From assembly GCF_004683965.1 (NCBI RefSeq), contig NZ_CP038436.1:1984001-2048000 (forward strand): 64,000 nucleotides of DNA, in the 5' to 3' direction. Source of the stretch: Nocardioides seonyuensis (GTDB lineage Bacteria > Actinomycetota > Actinomycetes > Propionibacteriales > Nocardioidaceae). Shown piece after piece: positions 1 through 8,606 of the stretch. The notes beneath the pieces are model-generated. The model ran no database searches and had not been told where the DNA came from. It saw only the letters and a list, made by a program, of their open reading frames with translations. A program made the translations under genes and the position numbers. Within the stretch, counting starts at the first letter, position 1. Every line of letters begins with the position of its first letter.

Positions 1-2704
1 CCGGGGTCGTCGGCGCGTCGGCTGCAGGCTTCGGGGCCTCGCTCGCAGGCTCTGCCTGCACCTCGGCTTCCGCCTCGGGTGCCTGCTCCTCGGTCTTCGG
101 CGTGGGCTCGGTCGCCGGCGCCTCCAGGTCGAAGAGGGATCCTCCCGACGTGGCCGCGGGCTTCGCAGGCTCCTCGGCCTTGACCGGCTCGGCGGACTCG
201 GGGGCGGGCGTGTCGAACAGCGACCCGCCGGACGCGGGCTCCGTCTTCGCCGGCTTGGCGGGCTCGGGGGCGGGCGTGTCGAAGAGCGACCCGCCGGACG
301 CGGGCTCGGTCTTCGCGGGCTTGGCCGGCTCGGCGGCCGGCGTGTCGAACAGGGAGGATCCGCCGGAGGCCTTGGCGTTCGGCCCGACGTCTGCAGTCTC
401 GGTGACGGTGTCCTCGGTCTGGGTGGCGTCGCCCACCTCGGGCTCGTCCTTGGTCGCGACGTCCCCGGTGGAGACAGCCGCCCCGGCGCTGGCGCCGGCG
501 GCCGCGGCCTTCTTGGCGGAGCCGGGCGCGGCCTTGGTGGCCTGCTCGCCCTTCACCGAGGCGAGCAGCATCTGGGCGACGTCGAGGACCTCGACCTCCT
601 CGCGGGCCTCGCCCTTGGCCTGCTGGGCGGTGAGGCCGTCGGAGAGCATCACGCGGCAGAAGGGGCAGCCGACGGCGATCTGGTCGGCGCCTGTGCCGAC
701 GGCCTCCTTGGTGCGGTTGATGTTGATCCGCTCGCCGAGCGTCTCCTCCATCCACATTCGGGCACCACCGGCGCCGCAGCAGAAGGACTTCTCGGAGTTG
801 CGCTCCATCTCGACGACCTCGGCGCCGGGGAGGACCTGTAGCAGCTCGCGCGGCGGCTCGTAGACCTGGTTGTGACGACCGAGGAAGCAGGGGTCGTGGT
901 AGGTGATGGACCGCTTCGCGGCGCCAGCGCCCTCCTTGACCGGGGTCAGCTTGCCTTCACGCACCAGTCGGTTAAGCAGCTGGGTGTGGTGCACGACCTC
1001 GAGCTCGATGCCGAAGTCCTTGTACTCGTTCTTGAGGGTGTTGAAGCAGTGGGCGCAGGTCGAGACGACCTTCTTGACCTTGAACTCCTTGAAGGTCTCG
1101 ACGTTCTGCTGCGCGAGGCCCTGGAACACGAATTCGTTGCCGGCTCGACGCGCAGGGTCTCCGGTGCAGGTCTCGCCGTTGCCGAGCACGCCGAAGGAGA
1201 TGCCCGCGATGTTGAGCAGCTCGGCGACCGCGCGGGTGGTCTTCTTCGCGCGGTCCTCGTAGGCGCCGGCGCAGCCGACCCAGAAGAGCCAGTCCACCGA
1301 CTCCAGCGACTCGAGGTCGTCGCCGACGACCGGGACCTCGAAGTCGAGCCCCTTGGCCCAGTCCATGCGGGCGTTCGGCGACATGTTCCACGGGTTGCCC
1401 TTGTTCTCCAGGCCCTTGAACAGCCCGTTGAGCTCGGCGGGGAAGTTGGACTCCACCAGCAGCTGGTGGCGCCGCATGTCCATGATGTGGTCGACGTGCT
1501 CGATGTCGACGGGGCACTGCTGGACGCAGGCGCCGCACGAGGTGCAGCTCCAGAGGACGTCCTCGTCGATGACGAAGTCGCCGTCGGCGGGGTTGTAGAA
1601 GTAGTCGAGGACGTCGGTGCCGGCGCCGTGGTCGGCACCCTTCTCGCCGCTGCCGACGAGCACCCGGTCGGTGTGGGCGGGGTCGCCGGCCGCCTTGGCG
1701 TAGGCGTGCTCGCGCAGCCCCATCACCAGCAGCTTGGGCGAGAGCGGCTTCTCGGTGTTCCACGCCGGGCACTGCGACTGGCAGCGACCGCACTCGGTGC
1801 AGGTGGTGAAGTCGAGGATGCCCTTCCAGGAGAAGTCCTCGATCCTGCCGGCGCCGAGGGCGGAGTCCTCGTCGAGGTCGTCGATGTCGTCGAGCGTGAT
1901 CGGCTTGCCGTCGGAGGTGAGCGGCTTCATCGCGCCCAGCGCGGTCGTGCCGTCGGCCTCACGCTTGAACCAGATGTTGAACCACGCGGTGAAGCGGTGC
2001 CAGGCGATGCCCATGGTGATGTTGCGGGCGATGACGATCAGCCACACCATCGCGAGCACGATCTTGAACGCCGCGATGGCGTAGATGAGGTTCTCGAGCG
2101 AGGACTTGTCGACGGGGTAGATCGCGTCGCCGAGCCACGACGAGAACGGGTAGTGGATGCGTCCCGACTCGGTGTCGAGCCGCCACTCCGCGGCACGCAC
2201 GAAGAGGATGGCGGCTCCCTCGAGCAGGGCCAGCGCCTCGACGAAGTAGGCCTGCCAGAAGGTCGACCCGAAGAATCGGCTCTTGCGACCTTCACTGCGC
2301 GGGTGGTGCTTCTGGCGGTAGATGATCAGGAAGACGATGCCGATGGTGCTGAGCGCGCCGATGAGCTCGTTGAACCACTCGAACGGGATCCAGTGCCCGA
2401 CGACGGGGTAGGCGAAGTCGGGCTTGAAGAGCTGGAAGTAGGCCGCCAGCACGGCCGTGCTGAGGAACAGGAACGCCATGTAGACGAACCAGTGCATGAT
2501 GCCGATCCAGGTCCACTGCAGCATGCGCGTGTGGAGGAACGTCTCCTTCAGCATCGTGACGGTGCGCGCTCCGGGGTTGTCGCTGCGCCCGACGGCAGGC
2601 TGCCCCTGTCGCATCACCCCCAGCATCTGGCTCACTGCGCGTGCCGTGAGGGCCACGGCGACGACCGTGAAGGCCAGCGAGATCACGATGGCGAACATCT
2701 GCAT
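1..2704 (-). CDS. etfD: EtfD-like membrane Fe-S oxidoreductase (3' end outside window)
   Basis: Open from ATG at 2704 to the window edge (901 codons, no stop), so the C-terminus is missing. GAGGAG lies 8 nt before the start. About four N-terminal membrane helices (NarI-like) precede two 4Fe-4S clusters, C302/C305/C308/C312 and C387/C390/C393/C397, then two Cys-rich CCG domains (C478, C550xxC553; C642-C643, CPFC near 683). This order matches mycobacterial Rv0338c/EtfD, which by established knowledge passes electrons from the acyl-CoA dehydrogenase flavoprotein EtfBA to menaquinone during beta-oxidation. The tail after about residue 700 is low-complexity, rich in Ala, Pro and Glu, with four SGGSLFD motifs. 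The role is inferred from domain order; etfBA is not in the window. Confidence 0.85.
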   Translation of the reverse strand, partial: MQMFAIVISLAFTVVAVALTARAVSQMLGVMRQGQPAVGRSDNPGARTVTMLKETFLHTRMLQWTWIGIMHWFVYMAFLFLSTAVLAAYFQLFKPDFAYPVVGHWIPFEWFNELIGALSTIGIVFLIIYRQKHHPRSEGRKSRFFGSTFWQAYFVEALALLEGAAILFVRAAEWRLDTESGRIHYPFSSWLGDAIYPVDKSSLENLIYAIAAFKIVLAMVWLIVIARNITMGIAWHRFTAWFNIWFKREADGTTALGAMKPLTSDGKPITLDDIDDLDEDSALGAGRIEDFSWKGILDFTTCTECGRCQSQCPAWNTEKPLSPKLLVMGLREHAYAKAAGDPAHTDRVLVGSGEKGADHGAGTDVLDYFYNPADGDFVIDEDVLWSCTSCGACVQQCPVDIEHVDHIMDMRRHQLLVESNFPAELNGLFKGLENKGNPWNMSPNARMDWAKGLDFEVPVVGDDLESLESVDWLFWVGCAGAYEDRAKKTTRAVAELLNIAGISFGVLGNGETCTGDPARRAGNEFVFQGLAQQNVETFKEFKVKKVVSTCAHCFNTLKNEYKDFGIELEVVHHTQLLNRLVREGKLTPVKEGAGAAKRSITYHDPCFLGRHNQVYEPPRELLQVLPGAEVVEMERNSEKSFCCGAGGARMWMEETLGERININRTKEAVGTGADQIAVGCPFCRVMLSDGLTAQQAKGEAREEVEVLDVAQMLLASVKGEQATKAAPGSAKKAAAAGASAGAAVSTGDVATKDEPEVGDATQTEDTVTETADVGPNAKASGGSSLFDTPAAEPAKPAKTEPASGGSLFDTPAPEPAKPAKTEPASGGSLFDTPAPESAEPVKAEEPAKPAATSGGSLFDLEAPATEPTPKTEEQAPEAEAEVQAEPASEAPKPAADAPTTP
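128..365 (-). repeat. Tandem ~66-bp repeat coding SGGSLFD motifs
   Basis: Within the EtfD-like gene the LFD codons recur at plus positions 128, 212, 278 and 344. The last three are spaced exactly 66 bp. Each unit encodes SGGSLFD followed by TPAxE and a Pro/Lys/Glu linker. Copy number could vary between strains by slippage. Confidence 0.8.
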
Positions 2705-3108
2705 GGGGGAGTGCTCCTCGGGGCCGGGGCAGAACAGCTCGTCGCAGTGGTGGACGGCTGGACAGAGCCTAGGCTCTGCCTGCTCTGGTGTTGAGCGACG
2801 TGCGAGTGGCGAGAATCCTACCGGCAGGTAGCTTTCGTCCCTGCCCCTACCGGGGCGTAGTGACCGTCGCCACACCATGGCTCGTCTTTGTGGCGCCCAT
2901 CACCATTGGGCCGGTCACGGCTCCTTCATAACGTCAGGTCGAGCAGCGTGTCGGTGTCCGGCAGCAGGCGGCTGACGGCCTCGGAGTCGAGCCAGGTGAG
3001 CGGGGCCATGTCGGCAGCGTAGGAGACCGCACGACTGGTCCAGTCCACCCCTGACTCACGCGACCCCCCGACGTAGCCTGTGGGAGGTCGGCCCGTGGGG
3101 GGCTGCGT
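2705..3108. other. Divergent intergenic region (404 bp)
   Basis: No convincing complete gene. It holds the promoters of the EtfD-like gene (leftward) and the sortase (rightward), a dyad at 2818-2831, and a GCCCC-TACC-GGGGC dyad near 2844. A 27-residue minus ORF at 2926-3009 resembles the start of an ornithine cyclodeaminase and may be a remnant. Confidence 0.6.
2818..2831. promoter_or_regulatory. Candidate operator upstream of etfD-like gene
   Basis: CTACC-GGCA-GGTAG: 5-bp arms with a 4-nt spacer, 114 nt before the etfD-like start. It looks like a TetR-type operator, which would fit fatty-acid-responsive control, but no regulator gene for it is adjacent. Confidence 0.4.
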
Positions 3109-3678
3109 GTGGGGATGGGGAGGTCGCGCGTGCGACGACTGGCCGTGGTGCTGACCGCTCTGGTGACGATGGTCGCCGGGCTGGGGGTGCTGGTGACCTC
3201 GCCGTCGTACTCCGCCTCCGCTGAAGCGCCGGTGACGGCACGGAAGGCCGCCCGGCTGCACATCCCCGCCATCGGGGTGGACGCCGGGATCCGTCGCGTG
3301 GGGGTCCGCAACGGGCGCCTGGCGGTGGGCGGGAGCGTCCGCGACGTCTACAGCTGGCGCCACGGCGTGCGCCCCGGCCAGCCCGGCAGTGCCGTGCTCG
3401 CCGGCCACACCTGGTCCAAGGGGCCCGGTGTCTTCGACCGGCTCGGGCAGCTTCGCCCCGGAAACCGGATCTCGGTCGGGATCGCCGCGTTCAAGGTCAC
3501 CAGGGTCAGGCGGGTCTCCGGGCTCAGCCCCGCGGCGGTGCGTGCGCTGTTCTCCGACCGGGGCAGGGCCAGGCTGGTGCTGATCACCTGCGGTGACCGC
3601 AACAACACCACCGGGATCTACCGCACCCGCATCATCGTCACCGCGAAGAAGGTCCGTCGCCTCCCAGCCGGCGGGTGA
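3109..3678 (+). CDS. Class E/F sortase
   Basis: 189 residues. An Arg-rich N-terminus and one hydrophobic segment (about 11-31) act as signal or anchor. The sortase fold follows, with the catalytic triad visible: H100 in AGHTW, C161 in LITCGD and R174 in YRTR. The short length and the TCGD motif fit the small actinobacterial sortases (class E/F) that join surface proteins to peptidoglycan. GTG 3109 or ATG 3115 could start it; a G-rich tract lies 6 or 12 nt upstream. No LPxTG-type substrate is seen nearby. The 3' end overlaps the convergent IclR gene by 41 bp. Confidence 0.88.
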   Translation: MGMGRSRVRRLAVVLTALVTMVAGLGVLVTSPSYSASAEAPVTARKAARLHIPAIGVDAGIRRVGVRNGRLAVGGSVRDVYSWRHGVRPGQPGSAVLAGHTWSKGPGVFDRLGQLRPGNRISVGIAAFKVTRVRRVSGLSPAAVRALFSDRGRARLVLITCGDRNNTTGIYRTRIIVTAKKVRRLPAGG

Positions 3679-4402
3679 GCAGCCCGGCCGTGCTCACCAC
3701 GGCCCTGGCGATGGATCCCGGGTCCGGCTCGTCGTCGGGGAACGTGACCGCCACTCCCGCGACGGGGAACTGGTTGTGGTCGAGAACCGGCGCCGCCACG
3801 CTGCTGAGGCCGGGGGTCACCTCTCCCGCCTCGACCGCGTGCCCACGCTGCCGGGTCTCGGACAGGATCACCCGCAGGGCGGCCAGGGTGTGCACCTCGC
3901 TGCCGTGGCGTGTCACGAAGGCATCCCGGTCGGGGTAGAGCGCCCGCACCTGGCTGGCCGGAAGGGCCGAGAGGATGGCGCGTCCACTCGCGGTCAGGTG
4001 GGCAGGCAAGCGCACCCCCACGTCCGTGACCAGCGGCGGGCGTCCTGGTGCGCGCTCCTCGACGACATAGAGCACGTCGCGACCGTGGAGCACGGCGAGA
4101 TGGGCGCCGTGGCCCGTCACGTCGACGAGGGCAGCCAGTGGGCGCCGCGCGAGCCGCTGCAGCGGCTCCTGCCGCGTGAAGCCGCTCCCCACCTCGAAGG
4201 CGGCCACCCCCAGGCCGTAGCGGCGGTCATCCGGCAGGTGGACGACGAAGCCCTCGTCGATCATGGCGTTGACCAGGTGGTAGGCCGTGCTCCGCGGGAG
4301 GTCGCAGGCCCGCATGATCGAGTCGAGGGGCACCGGGTCGGACTGGCTCGCCAGGTACCGCAGGACCCGGAGCGCGCGGGTGGCCGCCGGGACGTGGCTC
4401 AT
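3638..4402 (-). CDS. hutR: IclR-family regulator, probable HutR
   Basis: 254 residues: an N-terminal winged helix-turn-helix (about 5-65, recognition helix near PRSTAYHLV) and a C-terminal IclR effector domain (about 80-245). It lies two genes from hutH. An IclR-type HutR is known to control histidine use in Corynebacterium resistens, with a motif recalled as TCTGwwATwCCAGA. Three related 16-bp dyads in this window precede hutH (5032), hutU (9501) and the M20-hutF-hutI operon (25826), so this is the natural regulator candidate. No such dyad precedes its own start. Family assignment is firm; the HutR role is inferred. Confidence 0.85.
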   Translation of the reverse strand: MSHVPAATRALRVLRYLASQSDPVPLDSIMRACDLPRSTAYHLVNAMIDEGFVVHLPDDRRYGLGVAAFEVGSGFTRQEPLQRLARRPLAALVDVTGHGAHLAVLHGRDVLYVVEERAPGRPPLVTDVGVRLPAHLTASGRAILSALPASQVRALYPDRDAFVTRHGSEVHTLAALRVILSETRQRGHAVEAGEVTPGLSSVAAPVLDHNQFPVAGVAVTFPDDEPDPGSIARAVVSTAGLLTRRLGGDGPSSR

Positions 4403-4459
4403 GCCCGAATCCTGCCCGACCCCGGGCTCGGGGACGGGCAGGAGCGGTCGACGCGAGGC

Positions 4460-4948
4460 TCAGGCGCGGCGGTGGTCCTCGCCCGAGGTGGTGTCGTCAA
4501 GGATGGTGTCGGGGTCGCGCGAGGAGTCGGTCGCGGTGGTGTCAGTCGTGGTGGTGCCGGTCGTGGTGGTGTCGGTCGTGGTGGTGTCCGTGCGCGGCGT
4601 GTAGTCGTCGGACTTGTGGTCGACGCGCGGGTCGAGCCGGTCTGCAGCGCGGAGCTGGTCCTCCTTCTTGGCCTCCTCCTGCACCACACCGGTGCGGGCC
4701 TCGGCAGCCTGGCGCTCTGCGCGCTCGGCCTGCAGTCGGGCCTGCTCTGCCCTGGCCTCGGCCTCCCGGGCGCGAGCGTCCTCCTCCTGGAGGTCGACGC
4801 TGCGCTCGTCGGCCCGTTGACGCATCTGATCGGCCTCTGCCATGGCGTCCTCGTGGCGGCTCTTCTGCACCGAGCGCGCGATCACGGCGATGACGATGAG
4901 GCCGAGGACCACGACGGCGGCAAGGACGATGATCTCCATTGTGCTCAT
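4460..4948 (-). CDS. Membrane-anchored coiled-coil protein with Thr-rich tail
   Basis: 162 residues. ATG 4948 has AGGAGC 7 nt upstream. One N-terminal membrane helix (about 4-24) is followed by a charged Ala/Glu/Arg coiled coil (about 28-95) and a Thr/Asp-rich C-terminus made by a 15-bp repeat. I do not recognise a named family. It sits between the IclR gene and divergent hutH, with 145 bp to the latter; nothing suggests a histidine-specific role. Confidence 0.75.
   Translation of the reverse strand: MSTMEIIVLAAVVVLGLIVIAVIARSVQKSRHEDAMAEADQMRQRADERSVDLQEEDARAREAEARAEQARLQAERAERQAAEARTGVVQEEAKKEDQLRAADRLDPRVDHKSDDYTPRTDTTTTDTTTTGTTTTDTTATDSSRDPDTILDDTTSGEDHRRA
4530..4589 (-). repeat. 15-bp tandem repeat, 4 copies, coding a Thr/Asp tract
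   Basis: Four consecutive 15-bp units (4530, 4545, 4560, 4575) close to GTCGTGGTGGTGTCG, differing by one or two bases. They encode a five-residue Thr4-Asp-like repeat in the tail of the coiled-coil protein. Expansion or contraction would stay in frame. Confidence 0.85.
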
Positions 4949-5031
4949 GGCTTGCTCCTTCCGGCCGTCAGGCGGCCTTGATGTGCGGTAGGCAGGGAAG
5001 TACCCCTGAACCCGACGCGACAGCCGCCGGA

Positions 5032-5047
5032 GTCTCGTATCCGAGAC
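5032..5047. promoter_or_regulatory. Candidate HutR operator, hutH
   Basis: GTCTCG-TATC-CGAGAC: 6-bp perfect arms, ending 46 nt before the hutH start. The same arms recur at 25826-25841, and a degenerate copy lies at 9501-9516, each about 55 nt before another hut gene. Confidence 0.7.
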
Positions 5048-5093
5048 GTAGGGGCGCCGGCCGGGCTGGTGGACGGACCGGGCCGAGAGTTTG

Positions 5094-6677
5094 ATGGCGG
5101 CCATGCAGCTCCACGTCTCCGCCGGCCCCCGGGCCGAGGCAGTCCAGGTCGGTGTCGGTCCCGTCGGCCCCCGGGAGCTCCTCTCCGTCGCGCGCCACGG
5201 CGCCCCAGTCACGCTCACCGACGAGGCGCTGGCTGCGATCGACCGGGCGCGCGCCGTCGTCGACGAGCTCGCCGCGGCGCCCACGCCGGCGTACGGCATC
5301 TCCACCGGCTTCGGCGCCCTCGCCACCCGGCACATCCCCACCCCGATGCGCGCCCAGCTCCAGCGGTCGCTGGTGCGCTCCCACGCGGCCGGATCCGGTC
5401 CCGAGGTCGAGCGGGAGGTGACGCGCGGGTTGATGCTGCTGCGGCTCTCCACCCTCGCCACCGGTCACACCGGGGTCCGCCGCGAGACGGCCCAGCTGCT
5501 GGCCGGGCTGCTCACGCACGGCATCACCCCGGTGGTGCGCGAGCACGGCTCGCTGGGCTGCTCAGGCGACCTGGCGCCGCTGGCCCACTGTGCCCTGGCG
5601 CTGATGGGCGAGGGCGAGGTGCGTGACGCAGCCGGCACGCTCATGCCGGCCGCCGAGGCCCTCGCCGCGGTCGGACTCGAGCCGGTCGAGCTCGCCGCCA
5701 AGGAGGGGCTGGCCCTCATCAACGGCACCGACGGCATGCTCGCCATGCTGGTCCTCGCCATCTCCGACCTGCGCATGTTGCTGCGCACCGCCGACATCGC
5801 CGCCGCGATGAGCGTCGAGGGCCAGCTCGGCACCGACCGCGTCTTCGCCCCGGAGCTGCAGGCGATCCGGCCACATCCCGGCCAGGCCGCCTCGGCGGCC
5901 AACCTGACGAGCATCCTCGCGGACTCCGGCGTCGTCGCCTCCCACCGCGGTCCCGACTGCAACCGGGTCCAGGACGCCTACTCGCTGCGCTGCTCCCCGC
6001 AGGTCCACGGCGCTGCGCGCGACACGGTCGAGCACGCCGCGCAGGTCGCGGCCCGCGAGCTCGCCAGCGCCGTCGACAACCCGGTCGTGCTCGCCGAGGA
6101 GGGGCGGGTCGAGTCCAACGGCAACTTCCACGGTGCGCCAGTCGGCTACGTGCTCGACTTCCTCGCCATCGTGGCCGCCGACGTCGCGTCGATCAGCGAG
6201 CGGCGCACGGACCGGTTCCTCGACAAGAACCGCAGCCACGGGCTCACGCCGTTCCTGGCGGACGACCCCGGCGTCGACAGCGGCCACATGATCGCGCAGT
6301 ACACCCAGGCCGCGATCGTCTCCGAGCTCAAGCGCCTCGCCGTGCCCGCGTCGGTCGACTCGATCCCCTCAAGCGCGATGCAGGAGGACCACGTCTCGAT
6401 GGGCTGGTCGGCTGCTCGCAAGCTGCGGCGCTCGGTGGACGGCCTGACCCGCGTGGTGGCCGTCGAGGTCCTCACCGCCGCCCGCGCCCTCGACATGCGG
6501 GCGCCGCTGACACCGTCGCCCGCGACCGGCGCCGTCGTACGCCTGCTCCGCGACTCCGGCATCGAGGGCCCCGGCCCCGACCGCCACCTGTCCCCCGAGA
6601 TCGAGGCAGCCGTCTCGCTCGTCGCCTCCGGCGCGGTGCTCGCCGCAGCCGAGTCAGTGGTCGGCGCGTTGGCCTGA
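5094..6677 (+). CDS. hutH: Histidine ammonia-lyase
   Basis: 527 residues. It converts L-histidine to trans-urocanate and ammonia, the first step of histidine degradation in the cytosol. The electrophilic MIO cofactor would form from C156-S157-G158 in GSLGCSGDLAPL; many homologues have Ala-Ser-Gly there. Other family signatures include YGISTGFG, NGTDG and a conserved QDAYSLRC stretch. ATG 5094 is preferred (GAGAG upstream); TTG 5091 and ATG 5103 are possible. It stands alone, divergent from the coiled-coil gene, with a HutR-type dyad upstream. Its 3' end overlaps the convergent TetR gene by 24 bp. The other hut genes are at 9.5 kb and 26-29.7 kb. Confidence 0.96.
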   Translation: MAAMQLHVSAGPRAEAVQVGVGPVGPRELLSVARHGAPVTLTDEALAAIDRARAVVDELAAAPTPAYGISTGFGALATRHIPTPMRAQLQRSLVRSHAAGSGPEVEREVTRGLMLLRLSTLATGHTGVRRETAQLLAGLLTHGITPVVREHGSLGCSGDLAPLAHCALALMGEGEVRDAAGTLMPAAEALAAVGLEPVELAAKEGLALINGTDGMLAMLVLAISDLRMLLRTADIAAAMSVEGQLGTDRVFAPELQAIRPHPGQAASAANLTSILADSGVVASHRGPDCNRVQDAYSLRCSPQVHGAARDTVEHAAQVAARELASAVDNPVVLAEEGRVESNGNFHGAPVGYVLDFLAIVAADVASISERRTDRFLDKNRSHGLTPFLADDPGVDSGHMIAQYTQAAIVSELKRLAVPASVDSIPSSAMQEDHVSMGWSAARKLRRSVDGLTRVVAVEVLTAARALDMRAPLTPSPATGAVVRLLRDSGIEGPGPDRHLSPEIEAAVSLVASGAVLAAAESVVGALA

Positions 6678-7319
6678 CGAAGTCCCCGACGAAGGTCGCT
6701 CGCGGGATCGGAAGATCCTTCGCGCTAGTGCCGGAGGGACGAGCCGCAGCGTCCGGTCGAGCAGCGGCGGCAGGCCACCGACTGCCTTGAGCGGGTCCCC
6801 GAGCGGCTGGCCGGGGACCGCGCCCATCGTCACCAGCCCGACGGTGGCCGCCGCGAGGGAATCGGTGAGGGCCTCGACGTCCATCGCGGTGTCGAGGCCG
6901 CGTGAGGCGAGGACCCGGTGCACGCTCGCGGAGATGGCGGCCCGCCAGTGGCCCATGCACTCACCCAGCATCACGGCCATCTGATCGTCGCTGTGAGCAG
7001 CGGCGATGACGTGGCTGAGCAGGGCGGCGCTGCCGTCGTCGGTGGATCGGGCTGCGAGCCGGGCGCCTACGCCGTAGAGCTCCTCGAAGGTGGTGACGGC
7101 CTCGAGGTCGGCGGTGAAGTCGGCGATCAGTGCCAGCGTCGCCCGCCGGTAGGCCTCGTGGAGCAGGCCGTCCACGCCCTGGAAGTGGTAGTAGACGAGC
7201 GCCTGGTTGACCCCAGCCTCTGTCGCGATGCCGCGCGCGGTCAGCCCCTTGGTGCCGGTCCTGGCGGTCAGTCTCACGGCCGCGTCCATCAGGGCGACCC
7301 GTGTCGCCTCGCTGCTCAT
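6654..7319 (-). CDS. TetR-family regulator
   Basis: 221 residues. N-terminal TetR helix-turn-helix (about 5-55, with GIATEAGVNQALVYYHF) and an all-helical ligand/dimer domain. The ATG at 7319 overlaps the stop of the upstream membrane protein (ATGA), so it is the third gene of the operon 9461 to 6654. Such self-encoded TetR proteins usually repress their own operon, and a perfect 16-bp palindrome lies at the operon start (9465-9480). The ligand is unknown. Identity is firm; the target site is inferred. Confidence 0.88.
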   Translation of the reverse strand: MSSEATRVALMDAAVRLTARTGTKGLTARGIATEAGVNQALVYYHFQGVDGLLHEAYRRATLALIADFTADLEAVTTFEELYGVGARLAARSTDDGSAALLSHVIAAAHSDDQMAVMLGECMGHWRAAISASVHRVLASRGLDTAMDVEALTDSLAAATVGLVTMGAVPGQPLGDPLKAVGGLPPLLDRTLRLVPPALARRIFRSRERPSSGTSSGQRADH

Positions 7320-8602
7320 GGCCTCATCCGATCGTCGGCACCGGTTCGGACCAGCGGACGAGGCCCGAGCCCACACGCGTCGGCCACCACCTGCAGCCAC
7401 GGCCGTACCACCGGGAGGCGCATGCACCAGCCCAGCCAGGCCCACGGGAGGGTGGTGTGCTCCAGGGCGCGGGCGAAGGCGGCGATGCCGTCGCTGTGGT
7501 CGCTGTCGGGTGGGTCGCCGGCCTGCCAGCGCATGCGGACCAGGGCCACGGGGGCGGCCTCGGCCGGCCGCCGCTCCAGGCCGGTGGGTGCCAGGGAGTC
7601 GAGGACCACACCCGTGGCCGAGCACAGGGCACAGGCCTCGCTGACCCAGAGGGTCGCCGGCGCTGCCACCCACGGCCTCCAGCGTGGCACCCACGAGCGG
7701 ACATGACGGCGGTAGTCGTCGTGCGCCGGCCAGCGGGCGCTGAGCGTGGCTCGCTCGTGACGTTCGGCGAGCACCACCGAGAAGGCCACCGAGAAGGCCG
7801 TCAGGCCGGCCAGGACTAGCGATCCGGTGGCGGCGGTCAGCAGCGTCATCAGGCCAGCGATCGAGATCTGCATCGGGTTGGAGACGTAGGCGTAGGGGCC
7901 GCTGGTGACCAGGTGCGCGGGCGGGTCCCACGGGAAGGGCGTGCCGCCGGCGCGGGCGAGCTCAGCGACCGCGGCGAGACCGGGAACGCCGAGGCCCACA
8001 GCCGCGGTCAGCAGCAGCGCGCGCATCGGGTAGGGATGGTCGACCACGGACATCCAGGTCAGCCCATCTCGGGCCAGCGCCACAGTCGGCACCAGCCAGC
8101 CGAAGACGGCCGGGAACAAGACCACCTGCAGTCCCGCCCGCACGGGCAGCCAGGTGCGCTCGCGGGTTGCCTTGCCCAGGATGAGCGCTGGCACGAGGCC
8201 TGCCCCCAGCAGGATCGCCTCGCCGGCCACCCAGCCAGGAGCGAGCGCGACGAGGTCGTCGGCCAGCCGCATGGTCAGCAGGTCGACCCAGGCCAGCCCT
8301 GCGACCCAGGCCCACAGCGGACCGCCCGCGAGGACGGGTAGCGCCCCCCACAGCAGCGCCCAGCCCAGGGACACCTCGGCGGGGACACCCAGCAGGGACG
8401 TGGACGAGGGGGCGAACGTCCACCACGAGGTCGTGACCTCGACCACGTGGACGGTGACCCACACCCAGAGCGCGGCGAGGAAGGCGGCCGGCGCTCGGGT
8501 GAGCACGTCACCGGTGCGTGCCTGGCGCACGGCGGTCGCCACGACCACGAGCGCCAGCGGCCAGGCCAGGACGAGGTTGCGGGCGAGAGCTGCGTCGTCC
8601 AT
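7316..8602 (-). CDS. Membrane ICMT/PEMT-like methyltransferase fused to DCC-like domain
   Basis: 428 residues. About eight membrane segments fill residues 10-290. Near 235-310 is a pattern of isoprenylcysteine/phospholipid methyltransferases (SGPYAYVSNPMQ, then ERHERATL and YRRHVRSWVPR). From about 320 a soluble part starts with WVSEACALCSAT and ends near PWLQVVADACG, resembling DUF393/DCC thiol-oxidoreductase-like proteins with a CxxC pair. Starts at GTG or ATG near 8602, 4 bp after the upstream gene, and overlaps the TetR start. Substrate unknown; a lipid or prenyl-thiol methylation role is only a guess. The fusion is the unusual feature. Confidence 0.7.
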   Translation of the reverse strand: MDDAALARNLVLAWPLALVVVATAVRQARTGDVLTRAPAAFLAALWVWVTVHVVEVTTSWWTFAPSSTSLLGVPAEVSLGWALLWGALPVLAGGPLWAWVAGLAWVDLLTMRLADDLVALAPGWVAGEAILLGAGLVPALILGKATRERTWLPVRAGLQVVLFPAVFGWLVPTVALARDGLTWMSVVDHPYPMRALLLTAAVGLGVPGLAAVAELARAGGTPFPWDPPAHLVTSGPYAYVSNPMQISIAGLMTLLTAATGSLVLAGLTAFSVAFSVVLAERHERATLSARWPAHDDYRRHVRSWVPRWRPWVAAPATLWVSEACALCSATGVVLDSLAPTGLERRPAEAAPVALVRMRWQAGDPPDSDHSDGIAAFARALEHTTLPWAWLGWCMRLPVVRPWLQVVADACGLGPRPLVRTGADDRMRP

Positions 8603-8606
8603 CGGA

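Noticed and set aside
872-2794. 640-codon plus-strand open frame
   Set aside because: It is a GC-rich shadow of the EtfD-like gene; the minus frame has two ferredoxin clusters, CCG domains and membrane helices, while this frame has no domain and no ribosome site.
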